From contig NZ_SMAL01000003.1 in the NCBI RefSeq assembly GCF_004342165.1, forward strand, positions 62,001-126,000: a DNA stretch of 64,000 nucleotides, given 5' to 3'. Made by a program: the position numbers and the translations under genes. Positions 1 to 8,014 of this stretch are shown here, in pieces (position 1 is the stretch's first letter; every line of letters starts with the position of its first letter). Origin of the DNA: Natranaerovirga pectinivora. GTDB lineage: Bacteria; Bacillota; Clostridia; Lachnospirales; DSM-24629. The notes below the pieces were generated by a model. It was not told where the DNA came from, searched no databases, and worked only from the letters and a program-made list of their open reading frames with translations.

Positions 1-942
1 ATTAGAGTCCGCAATGACCAATATAGAATCATCTAATGCCCTTACTTCTCCATCTAATGTTTGAATCTTTTCTCCCGTTTTAGCACGTCTTACTATAATC
101 TCACTGTTATCAAGTTTATCTAAATCAAAAGCATGCATTGGTTGGCCCATCTCAAGCATGACATAATTTGTAATATCAACTATATTATTAATAGGCCTTA
201 CACCACAAGCTAAAAGTCTTTGACGCATCCATTTTGGAGATTGTTCTATTTTTACATTTTTCACAATTTTTGCAGCATATCTTTTACATAAATCTTTATC
301 TACAATACTTACTTTTGCCTCATTAACATTACCACTTACTTCGTTATATTGAATTTGTGGATAGTTAAAAGTCTTCCTAAAAGTGGCCCCAACTTCTCTC
401 GCCATTCCAATTATACTAAAACAATCTGGTCGATTAGATGTGATTTCAAATTCAACAACCGTGTCATCTAATCCAAATATTTTTTTAGCATCCATTCCTA
501 GCTCATATTCTTTATCAAGAATATAAATACCGTGCTCAGGTGCATCTGGAAAATCTTCTGCATCAAAACCTAACTCTTCAACGGAACACATCATTCCATT
601 AGATTCAATACCTCTTAATTTACCTTTTTTAATTTTCAAATCATTAGGCAACGTAGCCCCTACCAAAGCAACTGGAATATAATCACCAACATTAATATTA
701 TTAGCACCTGTAACAATCTGAACAACTTCACTACCAACATCAACAGTGGTAACAACTAATTTATCCGCATCAGGATGCTTATCAATAGTCAATATCTTTC
801 CTACAACTACCTTATCTATCTCTTTACCAAGCTCTTCATAACCCTCAACATTAGAGCCTGACATCGTCATTTCATCAATAAATGTTTTAATATCACAATC
901 TATTTCTACATAATCTCTTAACCAAGAAATCGGTGTTAACAT
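1..942 (-). CDS. pheT: Phenylalanyl-tRNA synthetase beta subunit (N-terminal part, cut by window edge)
   Basis: PheT forms the alpha2-beta2 synthetase with PheS and charges tRNA-Phe in the cytoplasm. Reading from 942 to the edge gives 314 open codons of a protein normally near 800 residues; the C-terminal part lies outside the window. The start [12 protein letters not shown] is typical of PheT and follows AAGGAGG by a few bases. Residues about 40-150 form the tRNA-binding OB-fold ([20 protein letters not shown]), followed by the B3/B4-type core with [23 protein letters not shown] and MGQPMHAFD motifs. It lies 293 bp downstream of pheS, an unusually wide gap for this pair, and that gap holds a large hairpin. 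Expression presumably depends on the pheS T-box. Confidence 0.97.
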   Translation of the reverse strand, partial: MLTPISWLRDYVEIDCDIKTFIDEMTMSGSNVEGYEELGKEIDKVVVGKILTIDKHPDADKLVVTTVDVGSEVVQIVTGANNINVGDYIPVALVGATLPNDLKIKKGKLRGIESNGMMCSVEELGFDAEDFPDAPEHGIYILDKEYELGMDAKKIFGLDDTVVEFEITSNRPDCFSIIGMAREVGATFRKTFNYPQIQYNEVSGNVNEAKVSIVDKDLCKRYAAKIVKNVKIEQSPKWMRQRLLACGVRPINNIVDITNYVMLEMGQPMHAFDLDKLDNSEIIVRRAKTGEKIQTLDGEVRALDDSILVIADSN

Positions 943-1235
943 ACATCTTCCTCCTTAAATTTCTTAAAAATTTGCCAAGCAACGCGTAGGCAAGCTATAT
1001 ATACGAATTTGCACTACTTAGTATGTGAGGCTCTATACAAATAAAGTGACTTTTAAATCCTTCAATAGAAAACCTTAGTTCGGGACTATCCATATTTCGT
1101 TAAAAACCTTAATTGTTTGACCAAAGGGTGTTTATTAAGGTTTAGAAATATGGCTAGGCACGAACTTAGTTTTTCTTAAAGTATTTAATGGAACTGTTTT
1201 GAATAGATCTTCTCATACGGAAGGTCTGCAACAAC
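943..1235. other. pheS-pheT spacer with hairpins
   Basis: No reading frame in this 293-bp spacer looks coding. It contains the 106-nt imperfect palindrome described separately, a small stem TTGCC/GGCAA at about 973-994 followed by a short T run in the leftward direction, and a stem AGACCTTC/GAAGATCT near 1206-1228. The spacing is large for pheS-pheT, which are usually nearly adjacent. An internal processing or transcription-modulating role is possible but only inferred. Confidence 0.6.
1069..1174. repeat. Large imperfect palindrome between pheS and pheT
   Basis: The left arm (1069-1112) and right arm (1135-1174) pair over about 40 positions. Two uninterrupted blocks, CCATATTTC and AAACCTTAA, pair exactly; the outer part (AGTTCG with CGAACT) pairs with a few mismatches. 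The loop spans about 1113-1134. There is no U-run, so it is not a simple intrinsic terminator. It could be a remnant of a dispersed hairpin element like those elsewhere in the window, or an RNA-processing site within the pheST transcript. Confidence 0.6.
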
Positions 1236-2255
1236 CTAAAATTGCTTCAAGAAACGCACATCATTCTCAAACAACAATCTCATATCCTCAATCTCATATC
1301 TAAGCAACGTAATTCTCTCTAATCCCATTCCAAAGGCAAAGCCACTATACTCATTAGGATCTATCCCACACATTTCAAGAACCTTAGGATGAACCATTCC
1401 ACAACCAAGAATTTCAATCCAGCCTGTTCCTTTACACATACGGCAGCCTTTTCCTTCACACATTACACAAGAAACATCAACTTCTGCACTAGGTTCTGTA
1501 AATGGGAAATGATGTGGTCTAAATTTTACACGGGTTTTTTCTCCATATAACTCTTTAGCAAAAACTGCTAAAGCACCTTTTAAATCCGCCATAGTAATGT
1601 TTTTATCAATTACCAATCCTTCTATTTGATGAAAAACAGGTGAGTGGGTTGCATCTACTTCATCTGAACGAAATACTCTTCCTGGTGCTAAAACTCTAAT
1701 TGGAGGTGTTTTCTTCTCCATTTCTCTAATCTGTACTGGTGATGTTTGTGTTCTTAGTAAGTACTCACCATTTATATAGAAAGTGTCTTGTTCATCTTTT
1801 GCTGGATGATTCGCCGGGATATTTAAAGCCTCAAAATTATAATAGTCTTTTTCAACTTCAGGTCCTTCAACAATTTCATATCCCATTCCAATGAAAATTC
1901 TTTTAATATCTTCTAAGACAATATTCATAGGATGACGGTGACCAATCTCAACCTTTTTAGCTGGTAAAGTTACGTCAATGGTTTCATTTTGTAATTGACT
2001 TTCTCTCAATTCCTTAGATAATTTTACCTTTTTGGACTCAAGAGCTTCCTCAATAATCTCTCTAACCTCATTAACAATTTGCCCCACTACTGGGCGTTCT
2101 TCTTGGCTTAAATCCTTCATTCCTTTTAGAATTGCAGTTAATTCTCCCTTTTTCCCTAAATAAGCTACTCTAATGTCGTTAAGATCATTTAAATTCGTTG
2201 TTTCATTTATAGACGTTATAGCTTTTTCTTTAATGTTTTGTAATATTTCTTTCAT
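1236..2255 (-). CDS. pheS: Phenylalanyl-tRNA synthetase alpha subunit
   Basis: The 339-residue catalytic subunit of phenylalanyl-tRNA synthetase, a class II enzyme that activates phenylalanine with ATP. The N-terminal ~90 residues form the usual coiled-coil arm. Class II motif 2 is visible as [19 protein letters not shown] and motif 3 as [15 protein letters not shown] near the C-terminus. The cysteine-containing stretch [20 protein letters not shown] is typical of clostridial PheS. I chose the ATG at 2255 because an AAAGGAG sits just upstream; a 16-residue upstream extension would run back into the T-box terminator stem. Length matches the family. It is the first gene of the pheST transcript under T-box control. 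Confidence 0.98.
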   Translation of the reverse strand: MKEILQNIKEKAITSINETTNLNDLNDIRVAYLGKKGELTAILKGMKDLSQEERPVVGQIVNEVREIIEEALESKKVKLSKELRESQLQNETIDVTLPAKKVEIGHRHPMNIVLEDIKRIFIGMGYEIVEGPEVEKDYYNFEALNIPANHPAKDEQDTFYINGEYLLRTQTSPVQIREMEKKTPPIRVLAPGRVFRSDEVDATHSPVFHQIEGLVIDKNITMADLKGALAVFAKELYGEKTRVKFRPHHFPFTEPSAEVDVSCVMCEGKGCRMCKGTGWIEILGCGMVHPKVLEMCGIDPNEYSGFAFGMGLERITLLRYEIEDMRLLFENDVRFLKQF

Positions 2256-2285
2256 AAATATAACTCCTTTCGATTTCTTTGCAAT

Positions 2286-2533
2286 AAAAAAACTCCATCC
2301 CACAAAAGGGACGGAGTTATCCGCGGTACCACCCTAATTCTTCTTTTTATAAAAAGAAGCACTTAGATAGCGTAACGTGCCAAAACGTCATCCTCTACTA
2401 TTACTTCAAGGATGCAGCTCCAGTGGGAAATTCAATAATTGTTTGAACTAAAGAATGTTTTCAGCCTTTGACATTCTCTCTCTTATAGAAAACAATTATC
2501 TACTAACACTTTCATTGCCTTTATTTACATATA
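2286..2533 (-). promoter_or_regulatory. T-box leader, phenylalanine specific
   Basis: Read leftward, this leader has a long stem I (GATAATTGTTT pairing with AAACAATTATT), a specifier loop with TTC (complement of 2445-2447, followed by A), the conserved T-box AGGGTGGTACCGCGG (complement of 2321-2335), and a terminator stem AACTCCGTCCC/GGGATGGAGTT with a T run (2286-2318). The T-box sequence would pair with the uncharged tRNA acceptor end and form the antiterminator. TTC is a Phe codon, agreeing with pheST downstream. Identification rests on the near-consensus T-box and the position. Confidence 0.96.
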
Positions 2534-2539
2534 TTTTAT

Positions 2540-2568
2540 ATAGTACTATATTTACTTTTATAAAACAA
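2540..2568 (-). promoter_or_regulatory. Promoter of pheST
   Basis: On the minus strand a -35 TTGTTT (2563-2568) and a -10 TACTAT (2540-2545) are separated by 17 bp. This places transcription start near 2533, just before T-box stem I. Confidence 0.7.
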
Positions 2569-2620
2569 GAGTCTTGTTAAAAAAACTCATTATTTATATC
2601 CTTGAAAATTAGAAAGTTCC

Positions 2621-2665
2621 AAAAAAAGAAACTAGGCTTCAGGGATAAAGCCTAATTTCTTTTTT
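2621..2665. terminator. Terminator of the PL9 pectate lyase gene (possibly bidirectional)
   Basis: Stem AAGAAATTAGGCTT pairs with AAGCCTAGTTTCTT (one mismatch) around an 8-nt loop, with A/T runs on both sides. It lies 12 bp after the stop codon of the PL9-type gene. Confidence 0.9.
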
Positions 2666-2676
2666 GTGAGTGTTAT

Positions 2677-4485
2677 TTAATTACCATATTCTCTTGCACC
2701 AATATCAGGTGCACTTCCGTTAAATGGTTCTCCAATATTAACTCCCCCATTAACTAAGAAGCTGGTTGGGCGCGGCATAAATAAATTAATATTTGGAAGT
2801 GACCCATCTGCTTGACGTGGGCTTTTTGCTAATGCTGTATTTACACTATAAAACATACTTGATGTTACATTACCAATTTGCCAGCTATTTCCTTGTAGAA
2901 TAGAATTGCTACCAAATCTGTCTTGTACTGGCGCCATAGCACTTATATTATTTATAAATGTATGTTGCCCACTTGATGGATTATTTGGAAAATCAAAGTT
3001 ACGACCATTTATTCTTATACCATTGTTATAACCTGTATTATGAATTAATGTTAATGCACCAGTATTATTGTTATGATCAAAACCTTTTCCATGATTGTCA
3101 AATGACATATTTCTTTTTACAATATGATTTCCTGGGATATGATTTCCACCAAGTTTGAAACCATTTCCTCCACCATCAAACTCAGGATGATTCCAAAATT
3201 GTGGATTACCGTTACCAAAAGACCAGTTGTTTTCCACAACAAGAGTATTTCTTACCATCCAGAAATCAAATCCATCATCAGAGTTCTCCCAAGAGCGGTT
3301 TCCATAGAAAACATTACCTGGTCCAAGGGCTTCGTATTTTGCAGCAAACCCATCTGCCATATTCCCTACTCTTCCTCTTAGGTTAAAGTTTCTATAACTA
3401 TCATTGTTTAAAATTAAGTTATGAGAACCATCCTCTAAATGAATACCTGTTAAACGGTTTTCATAAGCTACACATCTTTCGATTCTATTATGGCTACCAT
3501 GGATTCTAAATCCATTACCACCTGCTCTTCTTAGATGTATTCCTATTATATGCCAATAATTTCCATTTAATCTTAAACCATCTCTTCCTGCTAATTCCTC
3601 TTGAGCAGAAAAATCTAATACAGGTGTTTCTCCTGGATAATTCACAATAATAATTGGTTTACTCGCTGTACCACTATTATTAATATCAATTCTTGCATTG
3701 TGGTTATAAGTTCCACCCCTCATTACAATAACATCTCCTGCACGAGAGACGCTAATTGCTTTATTAAGGGTTGCAAATGGAGAACCTTGTGTACCACTAT
3801 TATTGTTGTTACCATTTGGTGCTACATAGAATGTTCTATCACCACTTGGAATTCCTGGTGGCGTTGGTGTTGGTCCAGTTGGCGGCACTGGTCCAGAACC
3901 ATCTAAATATTCTATTCTTATACTGTTTATTGTAACCGTAGCATTACTTTCTGTACGAATCTGTATAAATGAATTACTCGTCCCAACAGAAGGCTCAATC
4001 ACCAAATCACCTGTACCTAGATTTCCAATTGTCTGGGAGTAAACCCTTGATGCTCCTCCATGGATAGAATTATTCATTCCTGTAGTATTATTATCTACAT
4101 AAACTTGAAAATTCTTAGAAGAATCACCACTTTTACTTGCAATATTTATGATTATTCTATATGGATTACTTAGATTAAAAACTCCCCCTGGTGTAAAACT
4201 ACCTGTTGTTGATGAGCTAGATAAAGCACCAATAGTCATTCTACCACCATTTAATGTAACTCTATTAGAACCAGCTGTTACTGTTCCACCAGTTCGAATA
4301 TACATTGGTTTACTTGAATCATTTGGTAATGATCTGTATCCAGTAGTAAATAGATTATTAGATGTAGCACCATTAAAACTTTCAAAAAATATCTCGCTAC
4401 CTCCAGCTGATACAATTGATACACTTCCTAATACCATTACAATTGTTAATACCATACTTAAAAAACAATTAATTAATTTTTTCAT
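2677..4485 (-). CDS. Secreted PL9-type pectate lyase (right-handed beta-helix)
   Basis: Predicted extracellular polygalacturonate lyase of 602 residues. Residues 1-27 are a signal peptide. Residues about 33-195 form a module shared with the next pectate lyase gene, probably carbohydrate binding but not assigned to a family. A Pro-rich linker (199-213) leads to a parallel beta-helix catalytic domain (219-600) starting FYVAPNGNNNNSGT. PL9 hallmarks are visible: Asp-rich calcium-site region ADGF (377-380) and NSDDGFDFW (401-409), and GNGFKLGG (440-447), whose Lys444 corresponds to the PL9 catalytic lysine by motif. The start has TGGAGG 9 bp upstream. A promoter lies about 460 bp upstream, giving a long leader. 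An exo-acting beta-helix lyase of a related family is the alternative. Confidence 0.88.
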   Translation of the reverse strand: MKKLINCFLSMVLTIVMVLGSVSIVSAGGSEIFFESFNGATSNNLFTTGYRSLPNDSSKPMYIRTGGTVTAGSNRVTLNGGRMTIGALSSSSTTGSFTPGGVFNLSNPYRIIINIASKSGDSSKNFQVYVDNNTTGMNNSIHGGASRVYSQTIGNLGTGDLVIEPSVGTSNSFIQIRTESNATVTINSIRIEYLDGSGPVPPTGPTPTPPGIPSGDRTFYVAPNGNNNNSGTQGSPFATLNKAISVSRAGDVIVMRGGTYNHNARIDINNSGTASKPIIIVNYPGETPVLDFSAQEELAGRDGLRLNGNYWHIIGIHLRRAGGNGFRIHGSHNRIERCVAYENRLTGIHLEDGSHNLILNNDSYRNFNLRGRVGNMADGFAAKYEALGPGNVFYGNRSWENSDDGFDFWMVRNTLVVENNWSFGNGNPQFWNHPEFDGGGNGFKLGGNHIPGNHIVKRNMSFDNHGKGFDHNNNTGALTLIHNTGYNNGIRINGRNFDFPNNPSSGQHTFINNISAMAPVQDRFGSNSILQGNSWQIGNVTSSMFYSVNTALAKSPRQADGSLPNINLFMPRPTSFLVNGGVNIGEPFNGSAPDIGAREYGN

Positions 4486-4557
4486 CGCAAAATACCTCCA
4501 TTATTCTATTTTATTAAGTGTTAATTTCTTGCCTAACCCTCCTTTTAAAATTATTTG

Positions 4558-4593
4558 GAATACATTTTTTGAATACATTTAAATAAATGTATT
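4558..4593. promoter_or_regulatory. Possible operator repeats upstream of the PL9 gene
   Basis: GAATACATTT occurs twice (4558-4567, 4571-4580). The second copy forms an inverted repeat with AAATGTATT (4585-4593, 4-nt spacer). It lies 70-110 bp upstream of the gene, far downstream of the predicted promoter. A binding site or a small RNA hairpin are both possible. Confidence 0.3.
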
Positions 4594-4620
4594 AAGGGAA
4601 CCAAAATAATGTAATTTATT

Positions 4621-4725
4621 GAACAAGGACCTGTACGCCATTTAAAATTCATTGCAACAGCATTTGGTAAAGTCACTTGTTCTTGGACATCTATCTTCTT
4701 CACCCACGTGAGAAAAAAGTAGCCC
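4621..4725. repeat. Two-hairpin dispersed element, copy 1
   Basis: Starts GAACAAG and returns with CTTGTTC (7-bp closing stem, 4621-4684), then TTGGACATC and a second short hairpin TTCTTCAC...GTGAGAA (4696-4714), ending near AGCCC. It aligns with 57792-57902: shared blocks are GAACAA, AAGTCAC, TTGTTCTTG, CATC, CTT-TTC and GAAAAA in the same order. Element boundaries are approximate. Confidence 0.5.
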
Positions 4726-4946
4726 ATTTAAATATAATTTTTTTATAAGGTGGGAAAACAATGCTTTCTTAGCTTATAAAAAACATTACTTTGCTAAATA
4801 TTATTTAGAGTAATTAGTGAAATATTAATAGAGATAACTAGTGTGTATATGCATTATTTTTAGATTGGTATCTTACTAAGACTATTTGCTGAGAAGATTA
4901 GAAAATATTTTTTTAAAAAGTTAATGTGTTTAATTTCATTAATTAG

Positions 4947-4975
4947 ATTATGTGTTTTTTGCCATATTTTGTCAA
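4947..4975 (-). promoter_or_regulatory. Predicted promoter of the PL9 gene
   Basis: Minus strand TTGACA (4970-4975), 17 bp, CATAAT (4947-4952). The spacer begins AAATA, as does the equivalent promoter of the PL1 gene. Start of transcription would be near 4940, leaving a leader of about 455 nt. Confidence 0.65.
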
Positions 4976-5138
4976 CTTATTTCTAGTTACAGTTTAAATA
5001 TTATACATATTTTATGTATTTTTAATTATTTTTTTGTGCTTATTTCAGTTTTTTTTAACTAACAATTCTTATATCTAAATCATCTTTGTATAATTTTAAC
5101 TAAATTATGTTTGCTTTTTCTCTAGATTAATTTTAGAT

Positions 5139-5174
5139 CCAGGGAATTGTAAAGATTTTTCAACAATTCCCTGG
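5139..5174. terminator. Stem-loop after the PL1 gene
   Basis: A perfect 12-bp stem CCAGGGAATTGT / ACAATTCCCTGG with a 12-nt loop, 36 bp past the stop codon of the PL1 gene. There is no U tract on either side, so termination or 3'-end protection is only inferred. Confidence 0.55.
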
Positions 5175-5210
5175 AACTTATACCTGTAGATAATTTTACC
5201 TATTGAATTA

Positions 5211-7256
5211 TTAATTAATTATGCCAACGCCTGCATATTGTAAAACCAAATCTTTAGCTTCATCTGCTGTATGAAGCACACTAGAATAATTATAGGGTAC
5301 ATTAAATGTAGTTGTTGAAGTGTAATTACTTACTGGACAGTTAACAAATTTATTACCAATAACATGCCAGTATCCTGTTTGTGAACTTCCGTAGAACCAC
5401 CCGATTGGCCCTTGAATATAGCCAGCATGGGTATCTACCTGACCTGAACCTACATTATCAAAATAATTATTTTCTACTCTAACTCTCGCTCCCATTCTTG
5501 CATTAATAGCAGAACCAAAAATGTCTTTAAAATAATTATTAAACATATGGACATCTGCATATCTAATTAATGGAAGTCTTGTACCAATATTGTAAAAATA
5601 ATTATGATGGTAAGTAATTTTATCTGCTTTTAGACTTTCATTATCTGTATGACCCACTAACATTCCTTTGTGATGGTCATAGAATTTATTCCAAGAAACT
5701 GTGATATATTCTGCATTTCTTTTTATGTCTACTAATCCATCATAATAATCTTTATGAACATCCGTTTGACTGTAGAAATCATTATGATCAATCCATATAT
5801 TATGGCTTGACTCCGTTATTTCTATAGCTGTTCCAGACCCTTGTCGAACATGATGAATAGATAAGTTTCTAATGATAATATTATTGGCTCTAGATATGGT
5901 TATTCCAACACCATCTAACTCACCACTTGTACCAACACCAATAATAGATACATCCGATACATCTTTTACATCTATTTTACTGTGAGATGAATTTGCTTGT
6001 GTGATTGTACCCGTTATATAAATGGTTAATGGTGTGTTATTATTTCTTTTTTGTCTTAATGCTTGATATAAATCAGCACCGTTATCAACATAAATTACAT
6101 CTCCACCTGCTCCACCAGTGGTGCCTCCATTAAGAGCTGCATAACCCACAAGATCAAACATACTGCCGCTAGGAGGTGGCGTTGGATTTGAAGGTGGATT
6201 TGATCCTCCACTTATCTTTTCTATTGCCCAATGTTGATTATGTCCATTCAAATATTCCCATTGAGCTATTATTCCACCATTCTGTTGAGAAAAATTATAA
6301 ACATCTAAAGATTTTCCGCTAAACTTGTTTATGATTGAATAGTATCCATTCCCAAGATCGTTCACTGACCAAAGTTGGCAATCTCCACCCCAACTATCCC
6401 ACTGAACAATTTGACCCCCATTAGCTGTTGACCAATTATAAACATCAATAACTCTTCCACTATTTTTGTTTGCAATTGAGTAATACCCTTGTCCATCAGG
6501 AATTAAATGCCATACTTGATTACTAGAGCCATTAAAGTCCCACTGTACTATTTCTGCACCATTTTCTTGTGAAGCATTTATAACATCTAATGCCTTTCCA
6601 CTAAATCTACTTATAATTCTGAATTCATCATTAGGAGAAAAACCTGGTTGGGAGGGCGGTGGCGAACTTCCTCCTTGTGTTTCTATTCTTACTTCATTAA
6701 TTGTTACAGACCCACCACTTTCAGTTCTAATTTGAATAAAGGAGTTTTGAGTCCCTATATTGGAGTCTATTATAATATTACCTGTGCTTAAGTTTCCTAT
6801 TGTTTCTTCATAAACTTTTGATGCACCACCGTGTATTGAATTGGATTGTGACGTTGTATTATTATCAACGTATACTTGAAACTTTTTACTTGATGTTCCA
6901 CCTTTACTAGATACGTTTAGGACTATCCTATAATTCCCACTAAGGTCAAAAACACCTCCTGGCGTAGAACTAGAAGAGGTTGAACTCGTTGATAAAGCCC
7001 CTATAGTCATTCTTCCACCATCTAATGTTACAGTACTTGAACCTGCTATTACTGTTCCACCTGTTTTTAGATACATCGGCTTAGATGGATCATTGGGGAG
7101 TGATTTATAAGATGTTGTAAACAAATTGCCAGAAGTTACACCTAAGAAATCATCACTATAAATCATTGTTGACCCTAATGTGGTTGTGTAATTAAACCCT
7201 AACAATAAAGTAAAAAATAATGATAAAACACTTATAAAACTAATACCTTTCCTCAT
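5211..7256 (-). CDS. Secreted PL1 pectate lyase with ricin-B lectin domain
   Basis: Predicted extracellular calcium-dependent pectate lyase of 681 residues. Residues 1-29 are a signal peptide. Residues 33-195 are the module shared with the PL9 gene. Residues about 208-347 form a ricin-B/CBM13 beta-trefoil with three repeats ending QVW, QLW and QHW. A Pro-rich linker (350-363) precedes the PL1 catalytic domain (366-681). PL1 motifs are visible: NIWIDHNDF (486-494), DGLVDIKR (506-513), and RLPLIRYADVHMFNNYF (560-576), containing the conserved arginines used for catalysis and substrate binding. AAGGAGGG precedes the ATG. Likely cleaves polygalacturonate endolytically at the cell surface or outside the cell. 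Confidence 0.93.
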   Translation of the reverse strand: MRKGISFISVLSLFFTLLLGFNYTTTLGSTMIYSDDFLGVTSGNLFTTSYKSLPNDPSKPMYLKTGGTVIAGSSTVTLDGGRMTIGALSTSSTSSSSTPGGVFDLSGNYRIVLNVSSKGGTSSKKFQVYVDNNTTSQSNSIHGGASKVYEETIGNLSTGNIIIDSNIGTQNSFIQIRTESGGSVTINEVRIETQGGSSPPPSQPGFSPNDEFRIISRFSGKALDVINASQENGAEIVQWDFNGSSNQVWHLIPDGQGYYSIANKNSGRVIDVYNWSTANGGQIVQWDSWGGDCQLWSVNDLGNGYYSIINKFSGKSLDVYNFSQQNGGIIAQWEYLNGHNQHWAIEKISGGSNPPSNPTPPPSGSMFDLVGYAALNGGTTGGAGGDVIYVDNGADLYQALRQKRNNNTPLTIYITGTITQANSSHSKIDVKDVSDVSIIGVGTSGELDGVGITISRANNIIIRNLSIHHVRQGSGTAIEITESSHNIWIDHNDFYSQTDVHKDYYDGLVDIKRNAEYITVSWNKFYDHHKGMLVGHTDNESLKADKITYHHNYFYNIGTRLPLIRYADVHMFNNYFKDIFGSAINARMGARVRVENNYFDNVGSGQVDTHAGYIQGPIGWFYGSSQTGYWHVIGNKFVNCPVSNYTSTTTFNVPYNYSSVLHTADEAKDLVLQYAGVGIIN

Positions 7257-7581
7257 TAAAAACCCTCCTTAAAATTAAACAACTTACAAGTTCCATACAT
7301 ATTACAACATAGGCATCACCAACCTCTAGGGAAATTTAACGGTAAAGAAAAAATCTTTACAATATATAATATAATGATTTTGTAAAAAATCATTTATATT
7401 TAATTCTTAATAACATTTTAGTAATGTTGATGGATTTTCTTATTGAGATGCATATTTGTATTGTTTTTAGGATTTTATTCAAGATAGGTTTTTAAGAATA
7501 ATAGTTTTTTTTACCACAATCACTTGAAAGACGATTCAATATTATTACTGAATTATTTAACTGTTCGGTTTATTTAATATA

Positions 7582-7610
7582 ATTATGTATAAGTTGTGCT
7601 ATTTTGTCAA
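7582..7610 (-). promoter_or_regulatory. Predicted promoter of the PL1 gene
   Basis: Minus strand TTGACA (7605-7610), 17 bp, CATAAT (7582-7587). The boxes and the first spacer bases AAATA are the same as in the PL9 promoter. Transcription start near 7575 would give a leader of about 320 nt. Confidence 0.65.
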
Positions 7611-7832
7611 TACATTTGAACATTAAATCGTATTTTTAGTTTGTTTTACTATTATTTACATAATTATCAAAATAAATTTTGTAGATAAGACTTTAATACT
7701 AGATATGTTTTTTCCTTATACAGCCTTTTTTTAGGTTTGTTTAAAATATAACGTCAAAAAAATTTAGTATAAATTACCAATGTACTATTTTATAAACTAG
7801 CATGTTAACGAAACCTACACCTTTTCCTTTCT

Positions 7833-7898
7833 GAGTCAGAAGCTTCTTTGAAAATGTAATTTCCAAATTTTTACAAGTAAATTTGACACTTCTAACTT
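7833..7898. repeat. Dispersed repeat, copy 1 (E-type)
   Basis: Aligns without gaps to 29913-29978; 39 of the first 52 positions match, with the block TTGAAAAT-TA-TTTCCAAAT best conserved. A small hairpin TTTA-CAAG-TAAA here corresponds to CTTG-CGAG-CAAG in the other copy, with two paired substitutions. Confidence 0.45.
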
Positions 7899-8014
7899 TC
7901 ACAATAAATACACCACTCCCTTTTATGCAATTTAAATTTGACTGTATAATTTATCTAGATTTAATAGTATACTAATTATGTAATATTTCTATATATATAT
8001 ATTGGAGGGGTTTA

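Larger units (their letters stand above)
4486..5210. other. Intergenic region between the two pectate lyase genes
   Basis: This 725-bp AT-rich stretch holds the leader and promoter of the PL9 gene (leftward), a structured repeat element at 4621-4725, direct copies of GAATACATTT at 4558-4567 and 4571-4580, and a stem-loop after the PL1 gene at 5139-5174. I see no convincing coding frame. Confidence 0.7.
7257..8014. other. Divergent intergenic region, PL1 gene and yihY
   Basis: This 758-bp AT-rich stretch contains the PL1 leader and promoter (leftward), weak hairpins in that leader (AATGATTTT/AAAATCATT near 7371-7392; GTAAAG/CTTTAC near 7340-7357), and a dispersed repeat at 7833-7884. No coding frame is convincing. 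I could not assign a clear promoter to yihY, although a TTGAC-like box lies near 7928. Confidence 0.6.

Noticed and set aside
4551-4727. A 58-residue leftward reading frame beginning MGYFFLTWVKKIDV
   Set aside because: It has no ribosome binding site and runs through the structured repeat and the PL9 leader; the opposite strand gives an equally plausible translation, as expected for conserved non-coding DNA.
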